Below are positions 58,960 to 64,000 of a stretch of 64,000 bases of DNA, one piece after another. This DNA is from Paenibacillaceae bacterium GAS479 (GTDB lineage: Bacteria > Bacillota > Bacilli > Paenibacillales > Paenibacillaceae). The notes under the pieces are model-generated. The model had not been told where the DNA came from. It saw nothing but the letters and a program-made list of their open reading frames with translations, and made no database searches. Positions within the stretch are counted from its first letter, which is position 1; each line of letters begins with the position of its first letter. The translations under genes and the position numbers were made by a program. Location: positions 4,856,501 through 4,920,500 of the forward strand of contig LT629764.1 of assembly GCA_900105225.1 (NCBI GenBank), given 5' to 3'.

Positions 58960-59466
58960 TTAAAATAATACATTGTTATAGATATATAACGACGCATCAA
59001 TTCCTGCTTCAGATTCAGTCCAACGAATTGGCGCAGTTGAGCTCACCTCATCAATTAATGCCCTAAATCCGGTGCCACCAGTATGTCTTAAGCGAATATT
59101 GATTGTTAAAGTTCCAATGAAAGTACCGGTCAAACTATCAAAAACATTGTAATTAATAACACCTCGTACAGTCCTGCCTCGAATGCCTGTCATCTGAAAT
59201 TGATTGTATTCACCTGGCGAATTCCGGATTTCAGGTGGAGGAGACGGGCTTACGGTTGACGCTACATAGCTAACTACAAGCACCAAGTTGTTTGTGTTGT
59301 TGTAGATGTTGTAATTTCGTGTGAGCAGAATGCCAATCGGATCATTATCATTCTGACCTGTCCCGCAAAATACAGAGGTGACGATGACGAGCAGTATAAA
59401 CAGAACTAAAATAACGCCGATTCCTGAACCTTTGAAGTTGCTGATGTGAACTTGTTCATCTCTCAT
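58960..59466 (-). CDS. YjcZ-like membrane segment plus beta-rich domain, paralog D
   Basis: A 168-residue protein, the fourth of this kind. The start MRDEQVHISNFKGSGIGVI is closest to paralogs A and B, but the beta-rich domain is the most divergent (IYNNTNN, PPPEIRNSPGEYNQF, DEVSSTAPI). The stalk is short and acidic (QNDNDPIG). AAGGAGGG lies on the minus strand just before the ATG. It stands in tandem with paralog C, pointing left, as A and B stand in tandem 25 kb away. Confidence 0.8.
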   Translation of the reverse strand: MRDEQVHISNFKGSGIGVILVLFILLVIVTSVFCGTGQNDNDPIGILLTRNYNIYNNTNNLVLVVSYVASTVSPSPPPEIRNSPGEYNQFQMTGIRGRTVRGVINYNVFDSLTGTFIGTLTINIRLRHTGGTGFRALIDEVSSTAPIRWTESEAGIDASLYIYNNVLF

Positions 59467-59608
59467 GCTGTTTCCCTCCTTAAAGGTCGATATGAATTTT
59501 CTATTAACATATGTAATTGGAGATAGATTGGACTCCGACAGTTGTCCATGAAACTCTGAAAAATAGGTTGAAGTTCAAAAAAGGGGCGACAGCAATCACA
59601 GATAGAAT

Positions 59609-59701
59609 CAAGATATTAGTGACGCCGATGGTGGAAATGAAAAGCTGATTGATTTCGACTTATTGCTAGAAATTGAAGCGCAGACAATTGTGGAGGAGTA
59701 G
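59609..59701 (+). pseudogene. 3' fragment of an unknown gene
   Basis: A 30-codon stretch with protein-like composition (DGGNEKLIDFDLLLEIEAQ) ends in a stop that overlaps the ribosome site of the methyltransferase. No start codon is present and an upstream stop closes the frame. It may be the tail of a former operon partner. Confidence 0.3.
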
Positions 59702-59712
59702 GAGACTCAAAT

Positions 59713-60417
59713 ATGACCCTCTCATATGAGCAGAAATACCTGATGGATACTGTACGCGCCTGGTTTGACGAGGCAGAGCAAATTACGCATTACGCAGGTG
59801 AGCTGAAGTCGGGGCCGACGCCTGCCGAGTTGTTTTTGCTTGGCCAACTTCCTAGGGATGGACAAATTCTGGATGTCGGATGCGGTGCGGGGAGAATCGC
59901 CATATATTTGGCGGAAAAGGGATATCAAGTTATCGGTACGGATGTTAGCGAGCAGCTGTTAAACGTAGCCAAAGAGCATTCTATGCAGAATAATCAGCCG
60001 ATTAAATTCATCCAAAATGAAGGGGTGCAGCTGCCCTTTAAGGATGCGGAATTTGATGTCGTAATCGGATTTAAAGTTCTTTGTTACATACCAACGAGAG
60101 AATTAAGGGCGGAAGCTTTGAGGGAATACAGTCGAGTGCTCAAGCCAGGCGGCACATGCATTCTGACTCAATACATCGTGCCGGAGGAAGCGATGGAGGA
60201 TGCACGGGATGAGTATTTTGAGGCAAACCCCGCAGCTTCATTCGACATCCTCGAAGAGGGGGATAACTTTCCCCTTGGCAAAGGGTATGTGCACTGGTTT
60301 ACTGAACCGAGTTTACAATCTGAGCTGGCAGGGACTTCATTAACAATCGAGATCTTTGAGGATGATTCCAAACATGGTGGAGCGGGATATCTCTATTTAA
60401 TCAAAATGAAAAATTAA
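59713..60417 (+). CDS. Class I SAM-dependent methyltransferase
   Basis: A 234-residue methyltransferase of the UbiE/Methyltransf_11 type. Motif I is LDVGCGAGR at about residues 55-63, the acidic motif II is IGTDVS, and a LKPGGTCILTQY strand follows. About 50 residues precede the core. The substrate is unknown. GGAGGAGTAGGAG precedes the ATG. Its 3' end overlaps an out-of-frame remnant of a HAD gene. Confidence 0.9.
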   Translation: MTLSYEQKYLMDTVRAWFDEAEQITHYAGELKSGPTPAELFLLGQLPRDGQILDVGCGAGRIAIYLAEKGYQVIGTDVSEQLLNVAKEHSMQNNQPIKFIQNEGVQLPFKDAEFDVVIGFKVLCYIPTRELRAEALREYSRVLKPGGTCILTQYIVPEEAMEDARDEYFEANPAASFDILEEGDNFPLGKGYVHWFTEPSLQSELAGTSLTIEIFEDDSKHGGAGYLYLIKMKN

Positions 60418-60749
60418 TTACATACGGTTCCGTACATTCACAAAATTTCAAAATTGATCAAGTTCAGCTTCGGGGTTATTTTGATGCTGTCATTGTGTTA
60501 GACGAGCTGCAGTTAAAAAAGCCCGATTCTAAAATTTTCGAGCTGACTCTGGAGCGACTAGGGATAACGGCAGATTCCAGCTTATACGTCGGAGATCATC
60601 CACGAAATGATGTTGCGGGAGCAAAAAGTGCTGGTTTAGGTACGGTATGGCTCCGAGGTATTGAGGAGTGGGACTATGCTTTGGAAAAACCGGACTTTAT
60701 GATTTGGGTTCGAAGAATTTGGGAGGATCGTGGGAGAAAGAGGGGTAAT
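60402..60749 (+). pseudogene. C-terminal remnant of a HAD-superfamily hydrolase
   Basis: Open frame without a start of its own. From about 60411 it reads like the second half of a HAD subfamily IA phosphatase: LITYGS (motif II), RGYFDAVIV, LKKPDSKIFE (motif III Lys), YVGDHPRNDVAGAKSAG (motif IV Asp pair). The first half, with the nucleophilic Asp, is missing and replaced by the end of the methyltransferase gene. The frame runs without a stop into the NUDIX domain. A GTG at 60495 would be the first start-like codon. Confidence 0.7.
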
Positions 60750-61712
60750 ATGCTGAGGCCTTTAAATGGAACTTTTCCAACGGATAAAAAGATCGCAGGT
60801 ATACATAGCATTCCAATCGCCGAGGATGGCTCCATAATTATGGTTTGGGACAAAAATGAAAAAACGCTGACGACAGTCGGCGGCAGGATTGAAGGGAATG
60901 AAAATATCGAAAGCGCATTGAATCGCGAGACGGTTGAAGAGGCCGGTCTTATTTTGAAAGCGGAGCGAATACCGATTGCTGCCTGGTACTGGGAAAGTAC
61001 AGATACATATACCGTTTTTGTAATGGCGCGAGTAGAAAAGTATGTTCCCATGCCAGAAGGATTTGAGACGACGGGAAGAGTCTCGATGAATATTGAAACA
61101 GCCCGCCAAATAATCATGAAGCTAGAAGGGTCTGGAATGCGAATTGATCTGCTGAACATGGCAGAGCCCGTGTATAAAGAGTTGATGAATGAGGAAAGGG
61201 ACCCGGCGATTATCATTTCCGACTACCAGAACAATTGGACAGCGGTATATGAGCATGAGGCAGAAAGAATTAGGGCTGCTTTAGGAGCGCTTATGATTGA
61301 AATCGAGCATATCGGCAGTACTTCCATTGAAGGCATGGCAGCTAAACCATTAATAGATATGATGATTTCTGTACAACGGCTGGACGATGTAGACGTGCTT
61401 GTTAGTCCTCTAGCTCAGCTAGGCTATGAATATATACATAAACCGGAATTCCCAACTCGCTGGTTTTTTCGAAAAGGGCCTTGGCGAGCAGGTACTCATC
61501 ACTTGCATGTTTATGCTCAGAATAGCAAGGAATGGAAGCAACAGTTATTGTTCCGGAACTTTATGCAGGCCAATCGGGATCAAGCACAGGCCTATATGGA
61601 GTTAAAAAGAGAGCTGGCCATTCGTTATCGTCATGATCGAGTTTCATATACGGCTGGAAAAGATGAGTTTATTAGAAGGGTTCTTTTTGAGGCTTCGGGA
61701 ATAGGGAATTAG
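60750..61712 (+). CDS. NUDIX-GrpB two-domain protein
   Basis: A 320-residue protein. Residues about 1-130 are a NUDIX domain; the Nudix box is recognisable around GGRIEGNENIESALNRETVEEAG, with the REtxEEAG core intact. Residues about 150-315 are a GrpB (UPF0157) domain, a nucleotidyltransferase-like fold, with IEHIGSTSIEGMAAKPLIDMMI and HHLHVY. I place the start at ATG 60750, which has AGAGGGG upstream; the frame extends back through the HAD remnant to GTG 60495, so a three-part fusion is possible. NUDIX with GrpB is an uncommon pairing. Confidence 0.78.
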   Translation: MLRPLNGTFPTDKKIAGIHSIPIAEDGSIIMVWDKNEKTLTTVGGRIEGNENIESALNRETVEEAGLILKAERIPIAAWYWESTDTYTVFVMARVEKYVPMPEGFETTGRVSMNIETARQIIMKLEGSGMRIDLLNMAEPVYKELMNEERDPAIIISDYQNNWTAVYEHEAERIRAALGALMIEIEHIGSTSIEGMAAKPLIDMMISVQRLDDVDVLVSPLAQLGYEYIHKPEFPTRWFFRKGPWRAGTHHLHVYAQNSKEWKQQLLFRNFMQANRDQAQAYMELKRELAIRYRHDRVSYTAGKDEFIRRVLFEASGIGN

Positions 61713-61917
61713 AGAAGTGAGTTTGAAAGCGGAGAGAGTTAGCCCTTTTGTTGATATAGCGCGGTTGCTCTTTGCAACGTGTATACTGCTAGACAACATG
61801 AGATGTTTGGCCTGTGCGCAGCCGAAATAAGAGAGCTTCAGGTCTGTCCTGCTTGAACCGAACTCGAAAGAACCCTACACTGATAGAGTTAAGGTTTAAA
61901 CGGGTGGAGGATCATGG

Positions 61918-64000
61918 ATGAGCAATAGAGAGAAACTGCCGGTTGAGCTTGTGCTTCCGGAGTTGTTAGAGGCACTGGAGCTGGGCACACGCGCTGTTTT
62001 GGTCGCACAGCCAGGCGCGGGCAAAACAACTCGTGTACCGCTTGCGCTGCTCAACAGCAGCTGGTTAAACGGACGAAAGCTGCTCATGCTGGAACCGAGG
62101 CGCTTGGCGGCGCGCTCCGCTGCGACTTATATGGCGCGACAGCTTGGAGAAGAGGCGGGCGGAACGGTAGGATTCCGCGTTCGGCTGGAAACGAAAGTTG
62201 GTCCTGCAACGCGCATCGAAGTTGTCACGGAAGGCGTTCTGACCCGGCTTCTGCAGGGTGACCCGGCGCTGGAGGCTTATGGAGCGGTTATTTTTGACGA
62301 GTTCCATGAGCGTCATCTGCATAGCGATTTGGGACTGGCGCTATGTTTACAGTCGGCTGCATTGCTGCGGGAGGATTTGCGCCTTTTGGTCATGTCGGCA
62401 ACTTTGGATGCGGGAAAGGTGTCGGAAGTGCTCGGCGGAGCGCCGATCATCGCCAGTGAGGGCCGACAGTACCCGGTCCAGACGAATTATCGGCCGCGAG
62501 CTACTCGTTCGCGTCTGGAAGAGGATGCTGCGGAGGCGGTGTTTGAAGCGCTGCGTGAGCAGGAAGGAGATGTCCTCGTTTTTCTGCCGGGTATGGCCGA
62601 TATTCGCCGAACGGAAGGGGAGCTTCGCCGGAGAGGGCTTCCGGCGGATTGCGATTTGCGCCAGCTGCATGGCAGCATGCCGCTTGCAGCGCAAGATGAG
62701 GCGGTGGCGGCCTGTCAGCCGGGTCGGCGCAAAATCGTACTGGCGACCAGCATTGCAGAGTCAAGTTTGACGGTTGCAGGTGTGCGCTCCGTTGTTGACG
62801 CGGGGCTTATGCGTGTGCCGCGCTTTTCACCACGTACCGGCATGACTCGGCTGGAGACGATGCCGGTATCGCAGGCTTCGGCCGATCAGCGCCGCGGCCG
62901 TGCGGGACGCACGTCGCCAGGTACGTGTTGGCGGCTGTGGAGCCAGGAGGCGCACCGGCTGCTGCCGCCATTTGGCACGCCGGAGCTGCTTGAAGCCGAT
63001 CTGGCTCCGCTAGCGCTTGAGCTGGCGGCATGGGGTGCAGCCGGTCCAGAGGAGCTGGACTGGCCCGATGCGCCGCCTGCGGCTGCTTACGAGCAAGCCT
63101 GCGCGTTGTTGCAGCGGCTCGGCGCGCTCTCGCCTGAGCGGCGGATTACGCCGCATGGGCGGAGGATGGCTGCGCTTGGCGGGCATCCCCGCCTGGCGCA
63201 TATGGCGCTGGAGGCGGCCCGCCTCGGCTGGAGCGCGGCCGCCTGTGAGCTCGCCGCGCTGCTCGGCGAGCGGGACCCGCTGCGCGGCGAGCGCAGCGCA
63301 GATTTGCGGCTGCGCCTGGAGGCGCTGCGCGCCGCCGGGCGCGGCGGCGACGCCGCGCTGGCGGCTGCAGCCGCCAGAGCCGCCGCTGAGGCGCGGCAGT
63401 GGCTGCGCGCGCTAGCCGCGCAGCTGGGCGGCGCGCAGCCTGGCGCGCCGGAGCCGAGCGCGGCGGCCGCAGGCGCGCGCGCAGCGGAGCAGCGCGAGCA
63501 GCAGCCCGGCGAACCGCCGGTCGGGCTGCTGCTCGCGCTGGCCTATCCCGACCGAATCGCGCAGCGGCGGCCAGATGGCCGCTACTTGCTCTCGGTCGGG
63601 CGTGGTGCGGCGCTGCCATTCGCGCAGCCGATCTCGACCGCCGACTACCTTGTGGCGGCAGAACTGGATGATTCCGGCACAGAGAGCCGGATCGATCTCG
63701 CAGCGCCTGTGCAGCTAGAGGAGCTTGAGGCTCTGCTGCCGGAGCTTTTTACGACCGAGGCATCGGTCGAATGGGACAGCGAAGCTGGAGCGGTCCGTTG
63801 CCGCAGGCGCGTTCGGCTCGGTGCGTTAATCATCCGCGAAAGCCAGCTGGAAAATCCAGATCCGGCACTCGTTACAGCCGGATTGCTGCAGGGCATTCGC
63901 CGCGAAGGACTGCGCCTGCTGCCTTGGACTCGCCAAACGCGTCAGCTCCAGGCGAGAATGATGCTGATGCATGCCGTACAACCGGACTGGCCCGACGCCT
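61918..64000 (+). CDS. hrpB: ATP-dependent helicase HrpB (3' end outside the window)
   Basis: DEAH-type RNA/DNA helicase, first 694 codons. Walker A QPGAGKTT is at about residues 32-39, motif II is DEFHERH, motif III SATLD, and motif VI QRRGRAGR. The C-terminal HrpB-specific region is extremely Ala/Arg-rich and GC-rich at 63.2-63.5 kb, as in other GC-leaning HrpB genes. The start is ATG 61918 with GGTGGAGG at 61903-61910. The role of HrpB in bacteria is little known. The frame is open to the window edge. Confidence 0.93.
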   Translation, partial: MSNREKLPVELVLPELLEALELGTRAVLVAQPGAGKTTRVPLALLNSSWLNGRKLLMLEPRRLAARSAATYMARQLGEEAGGTVGFRVRLETKVGPATRIEVVTEGVLTRLLQGDPALEAYGAVIFDEFHERHLHSDLGLALCLQSAALLREDLRLLVMSATLDAGKVSEVLGGAPIIASEGRQYPVQTNYRPRATRSRLEEDAAEAVFEALREQEGDVLVFLPGMADIRRTEGELRRRGLPADCDLRQLHGSMPLAAQDEAVAACQPGRRKIVLATSIAESSLTVAGVRSVVDAGLMRVPRFSPRTGMTRLETMPVSQASADQRRGRAGRTSPGTCWRLWSQEAHRLLPPFGTPELLEADLAPLALELAAWGAAGPEELDWPDAPPAAAYEQACALLQRLGALSPERRITPHGRRMAALGGHPRLAHMALEAARLGWSAAACELAALLGERDPLRGERSADLRLRLEALRAAGRGGDAALAAAAARAAAEARQWLRALAAQLGGAQPGAPEPSAAAAGARAAEQREQQPGEPPVGLLLALAYPDRIAQRRPDGRYLLSVGRGAALPFAQPISTADYLVAAELDDSGTESRIDLAAPVQLEELEALLPELFTTEASVEWDSEAGAVRCRRRVRLGALIIRESQLENPDPALVTAGLLQGIRREGLRLLPWTRQTRQLQARMMLMHAVQPDWPDA

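Noticed and set aside
63146-63619. Arg/Ala-rich minus-strand frame
   Set aside because: Shadow of the GC-rich C-terminal region of hrpB.
1-64000. tRNA, rRNA, known riboswitch classes
   Set aside because: I looked for typical tRNA arms and rRNA segments and for riboswitch cores upstream of bioY, corA, the importers and the GH20 gene and saw none; a covariance-model scan would be needed to exclude them.

Overview
The window comes from a spore-forming, Gram-positive Bacillota chromosome, most likely Paenibacillus or a close relative. The left 14 kb keeps the Bacillales order ymfJ-ymfK-ymfM, yajQ, pgsA, cinA, recA, recX, rny, ymdB, spoVS, dipeptidase, korA-korB. recA has a Gram-positive LexA box, spoVS has a sequence matching the sigma-H consensus, and an SLH-anchored exoenzyme and a copper-amine-oxidase-type stalk protein are also typical of Paenibacillus. 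No rRNA, tRNA or CRISPR array was seen.

Layout. 1-14 kb: conserved housekeeping block (cell shape, phospholipid synthesis, DNA repair, RNA turnover, sporulation timing, 2-oxoacid oxidation). 14-17 kb: a small ORF, a small membrane protein, a PduL-type phosphotransacylase, ricA and an iron alcohol dehydrogenase; miaB, which I would expect between korB and ricA, is not in the window. 17-21 kb: biotin uptake, with bioY divergent from a double ECF ATPase and an EcfT, and a BirA-type operator between them. The ATPase-EcfT junction is a 20-unit, 18-bp tandem repeat in which one unit is 5 bases short and shifts the frame. 21-26.4 kb: MFS carrier, two tandem-repeat tracts, a standalone TnpB element with its guide-RNA end, a signal peptidase and a DUF4184 membrane protein. 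26.5-32 kb: two-component system followed by an RND efflux pump. 32-40.4 kb: a GntR/UTRA regulator, two tandem copies of an unrecognised small membrane-protein gene, then a four-gene ABC importer and a secreted beta-gamma-crystallin protein. Four identical GTCTAGAC sites mark a probable regulon of the GntR protein. 40.5-46.5 kb: small genes, a broken DUF1992 gene, rhodanese, a diguanylate cyclase and a copper ATPase. 46.6-52.8 kb: an AT-rich gene for a roughly 1880-residue S-layer-anchored GH20 glycosidase. 53-64 kb: gluQRS, a coiled-coil protein, corA, VOC protein, stalk-domain protein, two more copies of the small membrane-protein family, a methyltransferase, a decapitated HAD gene fused to a NUDIX-GrpB frame, and the start of hrpB, cut by the window edge.

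The most unusual material is (i) the four-member family joining a YjcZ-like hydrophobic segment, a variable (often tandemly repeated) stalk and a beta-rich domain, at 33.0, 34.0, 58.1 and 59.0 kb; (ii) the repeat-linked ECF A-A'-T frame at 18.0-21.1 kb; and (iii) the rearranged GntR/ABC locus with its inverted and direct repeats. In-frame minisatellites with units of 6, 12 or 18 bases recur in at least six genes, which suggests that repeat expansion is a general way this genome varies linkers. All functional calls rest on reading motifs and context by eye; no database search was run.
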